64,000 nucleotides of DNA from Chitinophaga sp. LS1 (GTDB lineage Bacteria > Bacteroidota > Bacteroidia > Chitinophagales > Chitinophagaceae): positions 2,294,001-2,358,000 of the forward strand of contig NZ_CP128362.1 in assembly GCF_034274695.1 (NCBI RefSeq), in the 5' to 3' direction. The notes beneath the pieces are model-generated. The model was not told the DNA's origin, searched no databases, and saw only the letters and a program-made list of their open reading frames with translations. Numbering within the stretch: position 1 is the first letter of the stretch; each line of letters opens with the position of its first letter. Of the stretch, positions 18,695 to 28,612 are shown one piece after another. The position numbers and the translations under genes were made by a program.

Positions 18695-19726
18695 TTGAGA
18701 ATATTTGTAGATGACGGACTTTCTACTGTAAAAAAGAAGATCACAGGTATTGGCTGGTACACAGTAGAACAGATAGAGATCATTCAGGCGCTGGGGCATG
18801 AAGTGTCAAAACCTGTCTATCCTGCATTTTTTATGAAGGTACCGGATGCGGTGAAACGGCTTTTGTACATCAAATATTTTGCAGGTAGATATACTGATAG
18901 TAGTCGTTACGATGTTATCCATTATACGAATTTCTTTATGCCCGCGAAAAAGCACCGTGCAAAGACGATGGTGACGATCCATGATCTGTCGCCTTATTAC
19001 CTGCCGGAAACATTCCCGCCGGTATATCGGGTTTATGCTACTCGTACGATCAGTAATTCTATGTTGTATGCTGATCGTGTATGTGTGCCTTCGTTGGCTG
19101 TGAAGAATGAACTGATTACACAGTTTCCGGAACAGCAGCACAAAATCGTTGTGATGCCAACCATTATCAGGGACAGTGTTACATCATTCCTCAATAGTAA
19201 TAAACTTACAGAAGAAGGTCCCTTCTTTTTATATGTTGGTGTACTGGAGAAGCGGAAAAACCTTGAAATGTTATGCCGTGCTTTCAGGGAGTTCAGTGCG
19301 CAGCATCGCGATGTGAAACTGGTACTTGTCGGAAAACCCGGATATGGATTTGAAGATATTGAAAAGGAAATAAATAGTTGCAGCGCCATTGAGTATAGGA
19401 ATTATGTGGAAGAAAGTGAAATGATGCAATTGTACGCCGACGCACTGGCATTTGTATTCCCCTCTCTTTATGAAGGATTTGGGAAACCTGTTGTGGAAGC
19501 CATGTATTTCAATATACCGATCATTGCCTCAGATATTCCTACGAACGTGGAACTGCACCAGAAACATGGTGAAAAATTACAGTTGTTCGGTAAGCGGGAC
19601 GCCGCAGACCTAAAACAAGCAATGGAAAATATATATAGCCATCCTCATAAGATTGAATATCCTTCACTGGATATTTACCGCAAAGAGTTTGTGATGGACC
19701 AGATAGAAGCAATATACCGTTTTTAA
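18695..19726 (+). CDS. GT4 family glycosyltransferase
   Basis: A 343-residue GT-B enzyme. KKKITGIGWYTVEQIEIIQAL (about residues 9-29) is the glycine loop of the first domain, FFLYVGVLEKRKNLEMLCRAF the start of the second, and FPSLYEGFGKPVVEAMYFNIPII (about 251-273) the GT4 donor-binding motif. The start is TTG at 18695, three bases after the previous stop. Unusual start codons recur along this operon and probably tune translation or rely on coupling. Confidence 0.8.
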   Translation: MRIFVDDGLSTVKKKITGIGWYTVEQIEIIQALGHEVSKPVYPAFFMKVPDAVKRLLYIKYFAGRYTDSSRYDVIHYTNFFMPAKKHRAKTMVTIHDLSPYYLPETFPPVYRVYATRTISNSMLYADRVCVPSLAVKNELITQFPEQQHKIVVMPTIIRDSVTSFLNSNKLTEEGPFFLYVGVLEKRKNLEMLCRAFREFSAQHRDVKLVLVGKPGYGFEDIEKEINSCSAIEYRNYVEESEMMQLYADALAFVFPSLYEGFGKPVVEAMYFNIPIIASDIPTNVELHQKHGEKLQLFGKRDAADLKQAMENIYSHPHKIEYPSLDIYRKEFVMDQIEAIYRF

Positions 19727-19745
19727 GAAACAGAGTTATTAAACA

Positions 19746-20927
19746 ATGACAGCTGACAAAAAACCAGGATGCCTGCTGCTGATATCCAAACTACCGTATC
19801 CTCCGGTAGGAGGTGATAGAGTAAAAAACTATAATCTCATCAGGATATTGAGCAGATATTACGCCTTAGATCTGGTAGTGATTACCGAAGAGAAGCCTGA
19901 TGAAGCATCAGTGGAATTTATGCAACGTTATACGAATAGTTGCAAGGTATTTCTTTACCCTAAATGGCGGTTTTACATCAATGCACTGGTAGGCCTGCTG
20001 GGTAAGGAACCTATCCAGGTGTCTTACTATTACTTCCGTGAAGTGCAAAAGTACGTCGATGGGTTGCAGGAACAGGCTGCTATTGTGATAGCAAATTTGA
20101 TCAGAACAGCAAAATATGTAAATACCAGTAAGGCTAAGGTATTGGATATAAATGATTCACTTGCAATAAATTATAAACGGTCTATCGGCAATGTCTCATC
20201 CTTGTTCTGGAAAACTATTTACAGGCTGGAAGTAAACCGGCTCTTTGCCTTCGAACAGAAGTGCATAGAGCAATTTGGGTCAACCTTGTTTGTAAATGAA
20301 TCAGAATATGATTACTGGAAAGATAAGGGCAACGTGCATTACGTACCATTTGGTGTAGACGATAAGTTGTTTTCCTACAACCAGTATGATATGCGATATT
20401 CAAATGCCATAACTTTCTTTGGCAAGATGGATTACCAGCCAAATGTTGACACGGTTGTCTGGTTTGCAAAGAATGTATTGGAGAAGCTGGATCCGGGTAT
20501 AAAATTCATAATCGTAGGGGCAAGACCATCAAATGAAGTATTGAACCTATCTTTGAACTATAAAAACCTGGAGGTGACAGGATTTGTGGAAGACCCCTAT
20601 CTGATCATCGCTTCATCGTTTTTGTCAGTAGCGCCCATGCAAACGGGGGCCGGATTACAGAACAAGGTGCTGGAGGCAATGGCGCTGGGCCAGGTGGTAT
20701 TGACTAATCAGCTGGCTGCAAAGCCCATTATGCATGCAGAAGATAACAAACATCTACTACTGGCAGAGACTCCGGATGAAATAGCTGACAGAATCAACGA
20801 AATATTCAGGGATCGGAATAAATACGCCCATATCGGACAAAATGCCCGGGAGCTCATGAGCCGGTATTACACCCTGCAATGTTATGAGCAGAAGGTCATG
20901 AATGTATTGAATACGGTGGCACATTAA
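19746..20927 (+). CDS. GT4-like glycosyltransferase
   Basis: A 393-residue GT-B enzyme. [22 protein letters not shown] (about residues 13-34) is typical of a GT4 subgroup in sugar-polymer clusters, [23 protein letters not shown] (about 223-245) opens the donor domain and [21 protein letters not shown] (about 297-317) is the sugar-nucleotide binding block. It is the last glycosyltransferase of the operon; a candidate internal promoter follows before gmd. Confidence 0.8.
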   Translation: MTADKKPGCLLLISKLPYPPVGGDRVKNYNLIRILSRYYALDLVVITEEKPDEASVEFMQRYTNSCKVFLYPKWRFYINALVGLLGKEPIQVSYYYFREVQKYVDGLQEQAAIVIANLIRTAKYVNTSKAKVLDINDSLAINYKRSIGNVSSLFWKTIYRLEVNRLFAFEQKCIEQFGSTLFVNESEYDYWKDKGNVHYVPFGVDDKLFSYNQYDMRYSNAITFFGKMDYQPNVDTVVWFAKNVLEKLDPGIKFIIVGARPSNEVLNLSLNYKNLEVTGFVEDPYLIIASSFLSVAPMQTGAGLQNKVLEAMALGQVVLTNQLAAKPIMHAEDNKHLLLAETPDEIADRINEIFRDRNKYAHIGQNARELMSRYYTLQCYEQKVMNVLNTVAH

Positions 20928-20931
20928 ATTG

Positions 20932-20939
20932 TAATTTTG
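20932..20939 (+). promoter_or_regulatory. Candidate internal promoter before gmd (TAATTTTG)
   Basis: The octamer matches TAnnTTTG, with a TTG at 20907-20909 lying 22 bases upstream, close to the Bacteroidota -33/-7 spacing. It could give separate expression of the GDP-fucose genes. Confidence 0.4.
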
Positions 20940-20965
20940 AAAATCAAGTATATAAAAACCTAATA

Positions 20966-22078
20966 ATGAAAAAAGCACTTATTACAGGTATTACTGGTCA
21001 AGATGGTGCATATCTGACTGAATTACTATTGAAGAAAGGGTATGAAGTGCACGGTATCAAGCGCCGTAGTTCACTTTTTAATACTGATCGTATAGACCAT
21101 CTTTACCAGGATCCACATGAAAATAAAGTTAGCTTGCAGCTTCATTATGGGGATCTGACAGATTCTACCAACCTGATTCGTATTGTTCAGCAGGTCCAAC
21201 CTGACGAAATCTTTAACCTCGGTGCCATGAGCCATGTACAGGTGAGTTTTGAAACCCCTGAATATACTGCCAATGCCGACGGTATTGGTACACTGAGGAT
21301 ACTGGAAGCAGTTCGTTTGTTAGGACTGACTCAGAAAACAAAAATATACCAGGCGTCTACTTCCGAGTTGTATGGTCTGGTACAGGAGGTGCCTCAGTCT
21401 GAAAGAACCCCCTTCTATCCCCGTTCTCCCTATGCAGTAGCCAAGATGTATGCTTACTGGATCACAGTGAACTACAGAGAAGCTTACAATATGTATGCTT
21501 GTAATGGTATCCTGTTTAACCATGAAAGCCCACTGAGAGGTGAGACCTTTGTAACCCGCAAGATTACAAGAGGAGTCGCTAAGATCGCGTTGGGTATGCA
21601 GGATGAACTGTTTATGGGTAATCTGGATGCAAAACGTGACTGGGGTCATGCAAAAGATTATGTAGAAGCCATGTGGCTGATCCTCCAGCAGGATAAACCT
21701 GAGGATTATGTAATAGCAACGGGTATTACTACCCCAGTTAGAGAGTTTATTAGAATGGCTTTTGCAGAAGCAGGTATAGAACTTGAATTCAAAGGTACTG
21801 GTGTCGATGAAAAAGCATTTGTGAAAAGCAAGGCGGCAGATGTGGCAGGGGTAGAGATAGGTCAGGAAGTAGTTGCGATCGATCCCCGTTATTTCCGTCC
21901 TACAGAAGTAGACCTGCTGATAGGTGATCCTACCAAATCACAACAGCAATTGGGCTGGAAGCCGAAATACGATCTGGCTGCACTGGTAAAGGAAATGGTG
22001 GCAGCTGATCTCGAGCTGTTCAGACGTGAAAAGTTGTTGAAAGATGCAGGATACAAAGTTCTAAATCAATTTGAATAG
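20966..22078 (+). CDS. gmd: GDP-mannose 4,6-dehydratase
   Basis: A 370-residue extended SDR that turns GDP-D-mannose into GDP-4-keto-6-deoxy-D-mannose, the first step to GDP-L-fucose. [34 protein letters not shown] (about residues 3-36) is the NADP loop with its family-specific [12 protein letters not shown] (about 127-136), [12 protein letters not shown] (YxxxK, about 150-161) and [16 protein letters not shown] (about 178-193) are the Gmd signature blocks. Length is normal for the family. It is 5 bases upstream of fcl and part of a gmd-fcl-manC supply module for the GT11 fucosyltransferase. Confidence 0.95.
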   Translation: MKKALITGITGQDGAYLTELLLKKGYEVHGIKRRSSLFNTDRIDHLYQDPHENKVSLQLHYGDLTDSTNLIRIVQQVQPDEIFNLGAMSHVQVSFETPEYTANADGIGTLRILEAVRLLGLTQKTKIYQASTSELYGLVQEVPQSERTPFYPRSPYAVAKMYAYWITVNYREAYNMYACNGILFNHESPLRGETFVTRKITRGVAKIALGMQDELFMGNLDAKRDWGHAKDYVEAMWLILQQDKPEDYVIATGITTPVREFIRMAFAEAGIELEFKGTGVDEKAFVKSKAADVAGVEIGQEVVAIDPRYFRPTEVDLLIGDPTKSQQQLGWKPKYDLAALVKEMVAADLELFRREKLLKDAGYKVLNQFE

Positions 22079-22083
22079 ACCTC

Positions 22084-23019
22084 ATGCAAAAGACTGATAA
22101 AATATATGTGGCAGGCCACCGTGGAATGGTTGGCTCTGCCATAGTGAGAAGACTTGAGAATAGTGGGTTCCACAATATCATTGTCAGAACCTCCAAAGAG
22201 CTGGATTTGCGTGATCAACAGGCTACAGCCAGATTTTTTGCTGAAGAAAAGCCTGATGTGGTATTCCTGGCTGCAGCTAAAGTGGGAGGTATTATTGCAA
22301 ATAATACTTACAGAGGCGAATTTATTTATGAAAATCTGATGATCCAGAACAACATTATTCATAATGCTTATCTCGTAGGTGTTAAGAAACTGATGTTCCT
22401 GGGATCTTCATGCATATACCCAAGGTTGGCCCCACAGCCGTTGAAGGAGGATTACCTGCTTACCGGCCTGCTGGAACCTACTAATGAACCATATGCTATT
22501 GCCAAGATAGCAGGTATCAAAATGTGTGATGCCTACAGGGCGCAATACGGTTGTAACTTTATTTCTGTAATGCCAACTAACCTGTATGGACCAAACGATA
22601 ACTATGATCTGAATACCTCGCATGTACTGCCAGCGTTGCTGCGCAAGTTCCATGAGGCCAGAATCAACAATACACCGGAAGTAGTGATATGGGGTACGGG
22701 AACACCACTGCGTGAGTTCCTGCATGCAGATGATATGGCTGATGCATGTTTTTATTTAATTCAGCATTATAATGAGGAAGGACTGGTGAATATCGGAACC
22801 GGTGTAGATATTAGTATTGGTGATCTGGCGTTGATGATTAAGAAAATTGTAGGCTATGAAGGCAAGCTGACATTTGATTCCAGCAAGCCGGATGGTACTC
22901 CTCGTAAACTGATGGATGTAAGTAAACTGACTGGATTGGGATGGAAGGCCAGCATACAATTGGAAGAGGGGATCCGTTCAGTATACGAACAGGTAAAAAA
23001 TACTCATTGGAAAAATTAG
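22084..23019 (+). CDS. fcl: GDP-L-fucose synthase
   Basis: A 311-residue SDR that epimerises and reduces the Gmd product to GDP-L-fucose. [17 protein letters not shown] (about residues 9-25) is the NADPH-binding loop, [45 protein letters not shown] is the active-site block with catalytic Ser, Cys and YxxxK (about 104-148), and [11 protein letters not shown] follows. Length and motifs are typical of WcaG/Fcl. It lies directly behind gmd and 2 bases before manC. Confidence 0.95.
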   Translation: MQKTDKIYVAGHRGMVGSAIVRRLENSGFHNIIVRTSKELDLRDQQATARFFAEEKPDVVFLAAAKVGGIIANNTYRGEFIYENLMIQNNIIHNAYLVGVKKLMFLGSSCIYPRLAPQPLKEDYLLTGLLEPTNEPYAIAKIAGIKMCDAYRAQYGCNFISVMPTNLYGPNDNYDLNTSHVLPALLRKFHEARINNTPEVVIWGTGTPLREFLHADDMADACFYLIQHYNEEGLVNIGTGVDISIGDLALMIKKIVGYEGKLTFDSSKPDGTPRKLMDVSKLTGLGWKASIQLEEGIRSVYEQVKNTHWKN

Positions 23020-23021
23020 TT

Positions 23022-24104
23022 ATGAAAAACCACAATCACGTTTTTATTATGGCAGGTGGCGTTGGAAGTCGCTTCTGGCCTAAAAGTAGGAATAACTATC
23101 CCAAACAGTTCATTGATATCCTTGGCATAGGCAAATCATTGTTACAATTGACTTATGAGCGGTTTAATAAAATTATACCTGCTGAGAATATCTATGTAGT
23201 AACCAATACTGCCTATAAAGGACTCATCCAGGAACAGTTGCCCGAAGTGTTAGCTGACAATATCCTTTGCGAACCTTCCCGGAATAACACTGCACCAGGT
23301 ATTGCATATGCTGCATTTAAAATATTGGCAAAAGATGCGAATGCCTCTATGGTTATTGCTCCTTCTGATCATTTTATTCTCAGGGAAGAAACTTTCCTTG
23401 GAAAAATTCAGCAGGCATTAAATATCGTAGCTGAAAAGGATATATTATTAACCCTTGGTATTACACCTACCAGACCTGATACTGGTTACGGTTATATCAA
23501 GTTTGCAGAGAAGGGAGTAGAGGATATTCATAAGGTGATAAAGTTCACTGAAAAACCAGTTTTGTCCAAGGCGCTTGAATTTTTAAACAGCGGCGACTAT
23601 GTATGGAATGCAGGCATTTTCATCTGGAAGGCACAATCTATACTCAATGCAGTAAAGCAGCTGACCCCTGAATTATATGACCTTTTCAGTAAAGGTGAGG
23701 GGCTCTATAATACCGCTCAGGAACAGGTATTCATAGATCAGCATTATCCACAGTCACCCAATATTTCCATAGATTATGCAGTAATGGAAAAGGCGGAAAA
23801 TGTATATACTATGCCTGTTGAGTTTGGCTGGAGTGATCTTGGTACCTGGGCATCCCTGTTCATGGTAGCTGAAAAGCAGGATGACAGTAACAACGTTTTT
23901 TCTGGTGGCGATGGGAAGCTGGAAGATACCTCTGATTGTATCATTCATATACCCAAAGATAAACTGGCAGTGATTCGTGGACTGAAAGATTTCATTGTTG
24001 TAGATGATGGAAATGTATTGCTGATCTATCCTAAAACAGCAGAACAGGAAATTAAACGAGTGACGGAACAGCTTCGGATACAGAATAAGATCAGCCATTT
24101 ATAA
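23022..24104 (+). CDS. manC: Mannose-1-phosphate guanylyltransferase
   Basis: A nucleotidyltransferase of about 360 residues that joins GTP and mannose-1-phosphate into GDP-mannose, the precursor for gmd. The signature loop FIMAGGVGSRFWPKSRNNYPKQF (about residues 8-30) and FTEKP (about 174-178) are clear. It lacks the C-terminal phosphomannose-isomerase domain of bifunctional ManC. The ATG at 23022 is chosen, not the longer frame reaching back into fcl, because it sits two bases after the fcl stop and directly before the catalytic loop. Confidence 0.92.
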   Translation: MKNHNHVFIMAGGVGSRFWPKSRNNYPKQFIDILGIGKSLLQLTYERFNKIIPAENIYVVTNTAYKGLIQEQLPEVLADNILCEPSRNNTAPGIAYAAFKILAKDANASMVIAPSDHFILREETFLGKIQQALNIVAEKDILLTLGITPTRPDTGYGYIKFAEKGVEDIHKVIKFTEKPVLSKALEFLNSGDYVWNAGIFIWKAQSILNAVKQLTPELYDLFSKGEGLYNTAQEQVFIDQHYPQSPNISIDYAVMEKAENVYTMPVEFGWSDLGTWASLFMVAEKQDDSNNVFSGGDGKLEDTSDCIIHIPKDKLAVIRGLKDFIVVDDGNVLLIYPKTAEQEIKRVTEQLRIQNKISHL

Positions 24105-24148
24105 TGGTCTTTTAATTCACGTTAGTCCGATATTCCTGTAAAAGGAAA

Positions 24149-24156
24149 TATATTTG
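24149..24156 (+). promoter_or_regulatory. Candidate -7 box (TATATTTG)
   Basis: Matches the TAnnTTTG consensus 25 bases before the ATG of the Wzi-like gene, in a 76-base gap after manC. This suggests the Wzi-like gene can be transcribed separately. Confidence 0.4.
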
Positions 24157-24180
24157 TGGCTGGCAAGCTAATTCTTTTCT

Positions 24181-25752
24181 ATGTTCAAATCATGTTTTAC
24201 CTCATCAATACTCCTGCTAGGCTGTAGCATAGTGGCATCAGTGTCTGTGAATGCACAAAGTATAGGCCGACAATATTCACTTGGCTTTTATCAAAACTCA
24301 ACGGATAGTCTGGGTTACCATTCTTCCCAGCGGGACTACAGCCTGGAACCATCGTTTGATCTTCCAAAAGGAGATACAACCCGTAAGCAGAGCTGGTTGT
24401 ATCGTAAATTGTTTAGAGAACATCTGTTGGAGGTAAAAGATGATGATTTTACTTTTTATGCAAGTATACTTCCGGATTTTCAGATTGGGCATAGCAATGT
24501 AAATGGTAGAACATGGCTGAATACCCGGGGCGTAATAGCTGGTGGTACTATTGGACATAATCTCACATTTAGAACAGAGTTCTACGAGAATCAGGGAAAA
24601 TTTGCATCCTATATCGATGAATATAGCCGGAAAAATGACATTGTGCCCGGACAGGGACAATGGAAGGCATTTAATACAAATGCATTTGACTTCGCATATT
24701 CATCAGCACTCATAAATTATAAAGCGGGACGTCATTTTGATTTTCAGCTGGGTTATGACAAGAACTTTATAGGCGATGGCTATCGCTCTATGTTGTTGTC
24801 GGATGCTTCGTTCAACTATCCTTTCCTGAAAATTATAGCTAATCTGGGGCGTGTACAGTATACCACTATGTGGGCGCAGTTCGTAGATATGCAATATCCT
24901 AAATCTTCTTATGATAATGGTTATCGAAAGAAATGGGGCGTATTTAATTACCTGGACTGGAATGTCAGCAAGAAGTTTTCCATCGGATTGTTTGAAGCTG
25001 TAATATGGCAGGACTCTGATTCTACAGGCAAAAGAGGATTTGATGTGAGTTATCTGAACCCCATCGTTTTCCTTCGTCCGGTCGAATTCTCAGTAGGTTC
25101 TCCTGATAATGCACTATTGGGGCTTAACCTAAAGTATGCTCCTTCAGTGAACAGTACTATTTATGGTCAGTTTATTCTGGATGAATTCGTGCTGAAGGAA
25201 ATGACCAGTGGTAGCGGTTGGTGGGCCAATAAATTTGGCGGTCAGTTGGGTTTCCGTTCCAACAGCCTTTTTAAGGTGCCTAACCTGAATGCATTGACAG
25301 AAGTGAATGCTGCCCGTCCATATACTTACTCTCAGCGTACTACGCTCAATAACTATGGTCACTACAATCAGCCATTGGCACATCCGCTGGGAGCAAACTT
25401 TGTGGAGTGGGTCAATATTGCAGATTACCGGTACAAACGCTTTTTCCTCCGTGGACAGATTACCTATGCAAAGTATGGTTTGGATTCTGCCGGAATCAAT
25501 TATGGGAGTAACATTTTCGAGTCTTATAATACACGTGCAGAAGACTTTGGTAACCACATCGGACAAGGTCTGAAAACCACCCTGACGAATATTCAGGGGT
25601 CAGTTGCTTATCTGCTGAATCCAAAGTATAACCTGCGATTGGAAGCATCTGTGACCGCACGTCAGGAAAAGAATGACCAATGGAAGAAAAATGAGCTGAT
25701 ATTTAATCTGGGACTAAGAGCCAGCTTCAGACAACTTTACTATGATTTTTAA
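24181..25752 (+). CDS. Wzi-like capsule assembly outer-membrane protein
   Basis: A 523-residue outer-membrane protein. A signal peptide ends near VSVNAQS (about residue 26). The rest alternates aromatic beta strands ending in RASFRQLYYDF, the C-terminal aromatic signature of beta-barrels. Blocks such as RTEFYENQGKFASYID, FDFQLGYDKNFIGDGYRSMLLSD and DVSYLNPIVFLRPVEFS resemble the capsule-assembly Wzi family of Bacteroidota. It probably anchors or shapes the exported polysaccharide at the cell surface. Its position at the end of the EPS operon supports this. Confidence 0.7.
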   Translation: MFKSCFTSSILLLGCSIVASVSVNAQSIGRQYSLGFYQNSTDSLGYHSSQRDYSLEPSFDLPKGDTTRKQSWLYRKLFREHLLEVKDDDFTFYASILPDFQIGHSNVNGRTWLNTRGVIAGGTIGHNLTFRTEFYENQGKFASYIDEYSRKNDIVPGQGQWKAFNTNAFDFAYSSALINYKAGRHFDFQLGYDKNFIGDGYRSMLLSDASFNYPFLKIIANLGRVQYTTMWAQFVDMQYPKSSYDNGYRKKWGVFNYLDWNVSKKFSIGLFEAVIWQDSDSTGKRGFDVSYLNPIVFLRPVEFSVGSPDNALLGLNLKYAPSVNSTIYGQFILDEFVLKEMTSGSGWWANKFGGQLGFRSNSLFKVPNLNALTEVNAARPYTYSQRTTLNNYGHYNQPLAHPLGANFVEWVNIADYRYKRFFLRGQITYAKYGLDSAGINYGSNIFESYNTRAEDFGNHIGQGLKTTLTNIQGSVAYLLNPKYNLRLEASVTARQEKNDQWKKNELIFNLGLRASFRQLYYDF

Positions 25753-25776
25753 GTTATAACAGTAATATCTTTTATG

Positions 25777-25806
25777 AACCCCGGGCCGCTCGCCCGGGGT
25801 TTTTTT
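25777..25806 (+). terminator. Strong intrinsic terminator ending the EPS region
   Basis: A GC-rich 10-bp stem AACCCCGGGC / GCCCGGGGTT with a 5-base loop is followed by six further T. It ends the EPS region 24 bases after the Wzi-like stop. Confidence 0.88.
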
Positions 25807-25819
25807 ATAACTTCGCCTC

Positions 25820-27730
25820 ATGCATTATGTTACAGTAGAAGGGCTTACAAAGTCCTACGGCGCAGGCCCCTTGTTTAAAGATATTTCTTTCCATATCGAA
25901 GAAGGTGACAAAATCGCCCTGGTGGCGCTGAATGGTACCGGTAAGTCCACCCTGCTCCGCATTCTTTGCGGTCAGGAAACCCCCGATGCCGGCACGGTAT
26001 GGATACACAAAGATGTAACAGTAGTAATGCTGGAACAGCAAAATGCTTTCAATCCCGGAGAAACCATCTCCCGCCATATATTCTCACAGGGGCACCCTGT
26101 ACTGTCCGCTATCAGAGATTATGAAATGCTGACAGAAGAAGGCGAGGAGCCGGATCTGGATAAGCTCACCAAAGCCATCGAACGTATGGATGAGCTGAAC
26201 GCATGGCACTTTGATTCCAAGGTAAAACAGATCCTGGGCAAACTGAATATTCACCACATGGAACAGCTGATGGGCAGTCTGTCCGGTGGTCAGGTAAAAA
26301 GAGTGGCGCTGGCCAAGGTGCTGATCGATATCGGCTTTGAACACAGACATACCCTGCTCATCATGGATGAACCGACCAACCACCTGGACGTAAGCATGAT
26401 CGAGTGGCTGGAAAACTACCTGGATCAGGAAAGAGTGACCCTGCTGCTCGTAACGCATGACCGTTACTTCCTCGATAGCGTGTGTAATGAGATTATGGAA
26501 ATCGATCAGCAACAGCTGTATATCTATAAAGGTGATTACGAGAACTATCTCGAAAAGAAAGCGACCCGTGAAGAAATGAATAAATCCAGTGTGGAAAAGG
26601 CCCGCAACGTATTCCGTAAAGAGCTGGAATGGATGCGCAAACAGCCCAAGGCACGTACCACAAAGTCTAAATCACGAATAGATGCATTTACCGATGTAAA
26701 GGAAAAAGCCAGTGTAAGACTGGAAAAACAGCAGCTGGAGCTGAATGTGAAGATGACCCGACTGGGAGGCAAGATCATCGAAATGAAAAAAGTATACAAG
26801 GCGTACGGCGATTTACAGATTCTGAAAGGCTTTGACTATACATTTAAGAGAGGAGAACGCGTAGGCGTGGTGGGTAAGAACGGTGTGGGGAAATCCACAT
26901 TCCTCAACATGTTGCTGGGATTGGAACAGCCTGATTCCGGAAAGATCAATACAGGGGAAACCATTGTATTCGGTAACTACGATCAGCGTGGCCTGATTAT
27001 AAAGGAAGATATGCGGGTGATCGAATTCGTAAAGAATATCGCCGAAAACTTCCCGCTGGCAGATGGTACCAAAGTGAGTGCCGCCCAGTTCTTACAGTTA
27101 TTCCTGTTCCCGCCTGAGAAGCAGTATACCTACATCTCCAAACTGAGTGGTGGTGAAAAGAGAAGATTACACTTATTGAGCATACTCTTCCGTAACCCGA
27201 ACTTCCTGGTACTGGATGAGCCTACGAACGACCTGGATCTGCCTACCCTGAGTATTCTGGAAGACTTCCTGCTGGATTTCCAGGGATGTCTGATCATCGT
27301 GAGCCACGATCGTTATTTCATGGATAAACTGGTAGATCACCTGTTTGTATTTGAAGGACAGGGAGAGGTACGAGACTTTCCGGGCAACTATACCCAGTAC
27401 CGTGATTGGGAAAAGGATAAACCTGAAAGAGAAAAAGAAGCTGCTGAGCAGAAAGCTGCACCAACACCAGTGGCAGAACCTGTAGCTGCTGCGGTAGCAG
27501 CACCGGCTGCACCCGCCCGTAAAATGTCTTTCAAAGAAAAGCGTGAATTGGAACTGCTGGAAAAGGAAATTGCGGACCTGGAAAAAGAGAAAGCAACCCT
27601 GGATGCAAAAATGGCGGCAGGCGATATACCCTATGCAGAATTGGAACCGATGGCGCGACGTGTGGGAGAAGTGATCGGCCTGCTGGATGAAAAAGGACTG
27701 CGGTGGCTGGAATTGAGTGAACTAGGCTGA
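25820..27730 (+). CDS. ABC-F family ATPase (ribosome-associated type)
   Basis: A 636-residue protein with two ABC ATPase domains and no membrane segments. The first has Walker A ALNGTGKST (about residues 36-44), signature LSGGQVKR and Walker B LLIMDEPTNHLD; the second has GKNGVGKST (about 350-358), LSGGEKRR and FLVLDEPTNDLD. Between them lies the charged linker typical of ABC-F, and an alanine/proline-rich hinge leads to a C-terminal coiled coil (about 565-625), as in Uup. ABC-F proteins act on the ribosome or on DNA junctions. The C-terminal coiled coil favours a Uup-like role. The start lies 14 bases after the EPS terminator. Confidence 0.9.
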   Translation: MHYVTVEGLTKSYGAGPLFKDISFHIEEGDKIALVALNGTGKSTLLRILCGQETPDAGTVWIHKDVTVVMLEQQNAFNPGETISRHIFSQGHPVLSAIRDYEMLTEEGEEPDLDKLTKAIERMDELNAWHFDSKVKQILGKLNIHHMEQLMGSLSGGQVKRVALAKVLIDIGFEHRHTLLIMDEPTNHLDVSMIEWLENYLDQERVTLLLVTHDRYFLDSVCNEIMEIDQQQLYIYKGDYENYLEKKATREEMNKSSVEKARNVFRKELEWMRKQPKARTTKSKSRIDAFTDVKEKASVRLEKQQLELNVKMTRLGGKIIEMKKVYKAYGDLQILKGFDYTFKRGERVGVVGKNGVGKSTFLNMLLGLEQPDSGKINTGETIVFGNYDQRGLIIKEDMRVIEFVKNIAENFPLADGTKVSAAQFLQLFLFPPEKQYTYISKLSGGEKRRLHLLSILFRNPNFLVLDEPTNDLDLPTLSILEDFLLDFQGCLIIVSHDRYFMDKLVDHLFVFEGQGEVRDFPGNYTQYRDWEKDKPEREKEAAEQKAAPTPVAEPVAAAVAAPAAPARKMSFKEKRELELLEKEIADLEKEKATLDAKMAAGDIPYAELEPMARRVGEVIGLLDEKGLRWLELSELG

Positions 27731-27758
27731 TAAATAATTGAGTGAATTAAGTTAAAAT

Positions 27759-27791
27759 AAAAAGGGCTGACCATCAAAGGTCAGCCTTTTT
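27759..27791. terminator. Bidirectional terminator between converging genes
   Basis: A stem of A-led and T-ended arms around GGCTGACC / GGTCAGCC (one bulged G) with a 6-base loop. It sits between the plus-strand ABC-F gene and the minus-strand small exported protein and can serve both. Confidence 0.75.
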
Positions 27792-27804
27792 GTATATGTA
27801 CGAA

Positions 27805-28104
27805 TTAATCTTTCTTGTCCCTGATTTGAGATGGCTTCAGGTATACTTTTTTACCCTTTTCATCTACATAGTATTTCTTGTCTTTTTTATTAATATACAC
27901 AGTTTGGCCGCCTGGACCTTCTTTGCCTTTATATGTTTTGTCAGTTACCTTGCTGGCGCCTTTTACAGCGATGGAAGCAGTTTTATTCCCCACTTTTTTT
28001 GCAGTACTGTCTATACCCTGGGCCATCGTTACATGGCTACCAAGCAATGCTGCGGCAGTGATGGTCATAGCCACTACACCTGCACGTATTGTTTTCAGTT
28101 TCAT
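27805..28104 (-). CDS. Small exported basic protein of unknown function
   Basis: A 99-residue protein with a clear signal peptide (MTITAAALLGSHVTMAQG, about residues 13-30). The mature part is lysine-rich with the repeated pattern VYxxKKDKKYYVDEKGKKVYLK. That resembles short PBCV basic-adaptor-like repeats seen in Bacteroidota exported proteins. No catalytic motif is visible. It converges with the ABC-F gene. Confidence 0.6.
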   Translation of the reverse strand: MKLKTIRAGVVAMTITAAALLGSHVTMAQGIDSTAKKVGNKTASIAVKGASKVTDKTYKGKEGPGGQTVYINKKDKKYYVDEKGKKVYLKPSQIRDKKD

Positions 28105-28227
28105 AATATCAGATTTTTATACAGCTTATAATCCAATTTTGGTGCCAGTACATGAACGGATGAGTTGGGCTATAATGGATTAGGTTGGTAGTGACGGAAG
28201 CCTTTTCGTTGAATGATATATTTACAA

Positions 28228-28235
28228 TACATTTG
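28228..28235 (+). promoter_or_regulatory. Candidate -7 box (TACATTTG)
   Basis: Matches TAnnTTTG 27 bases before the ATG at 28263, with a TTG at 28209-28211 about 16 bases upstream. Confidence 0.4.
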
Positions 28236-28262
28236 TTTTACAACATCAAAAATAAAATCACT

Positions 28263-28553
28263 ATGGCTAAGTTACCCAAGTTTATGATCGCTGATGATCC
28301 AGTGACGGATCCTGATAACGAATATATCTTTCATACTGAGCAGCCTCGTTTCTTCGCTAAACGTGTGGAAGAAGATGAAGAAAGTGCATATATTGATATC
28401 GTTCATGAAATAGACAATGTAGAAGACTTCTTCAAGAACGATCCGGCTAAAAAAGAAGAATTACTGGATGAACTGGAAAGCTGGTATTATGCATACCTGG
28501 AATGGCTGGATGAAGATGAATTGGGTGATGAAGATGAAGACGACGAAGAATAG
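28263..28553 (+). CDS. Small acidic protein of unknown function
   Basis: A 96-residue, strongly acidic protein (MAKLPKFMIADDP... ending in an Asp/Glu run). I recognise no catalytic motif; helices around EEDEESAYIDIVHEIDNVEDFF and a DELESWYYAYLEWLDEDEL segment suggest a small alpha-helical fold. A longer in-frame start at 28185 is possible but would overlap the -7 box at 28228, so ATG 28263 is preferred. A strong hairpin follows. The gene looks genuine from codon pattern, promoter and terminator; function unknown. Confidence 0.65.
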   Translation: MAKLPKFMIADDPVTDPDNEYIFHTEQPRFFAKRVEEDEESAYIDIVHEIDNVEDFFKNDPAKKEELLDELESWYYAYLEWLDEDELGDEDEDDEE

Positions 28554-28574
28554 TCTGCAATAATTATTCAGGAT

Positions 28575-28612
28575 AAAAGAGCGTGTATCAAAAGTAAGAT
28601 ACACGCTCTTTT
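28575..28612. terminator. Long palindromic terminator
   Basis: A perfect 15-bp stem (28575-28589 against 28598-28612) with an 8-base loop; both ends are A/T runs, so it can act in either direction. Part of its 5' arm, 18 bases at 28576-28593, recurs exactly at 44987-45004. Confidence 0.8.

Noticed and set aside
22941..23021. Upstream extension of manC into fcl
   Set aside because: The catalytic loop starts right after ATG 23022, and the extension would encode part of the fcl C-terminus in another frame.
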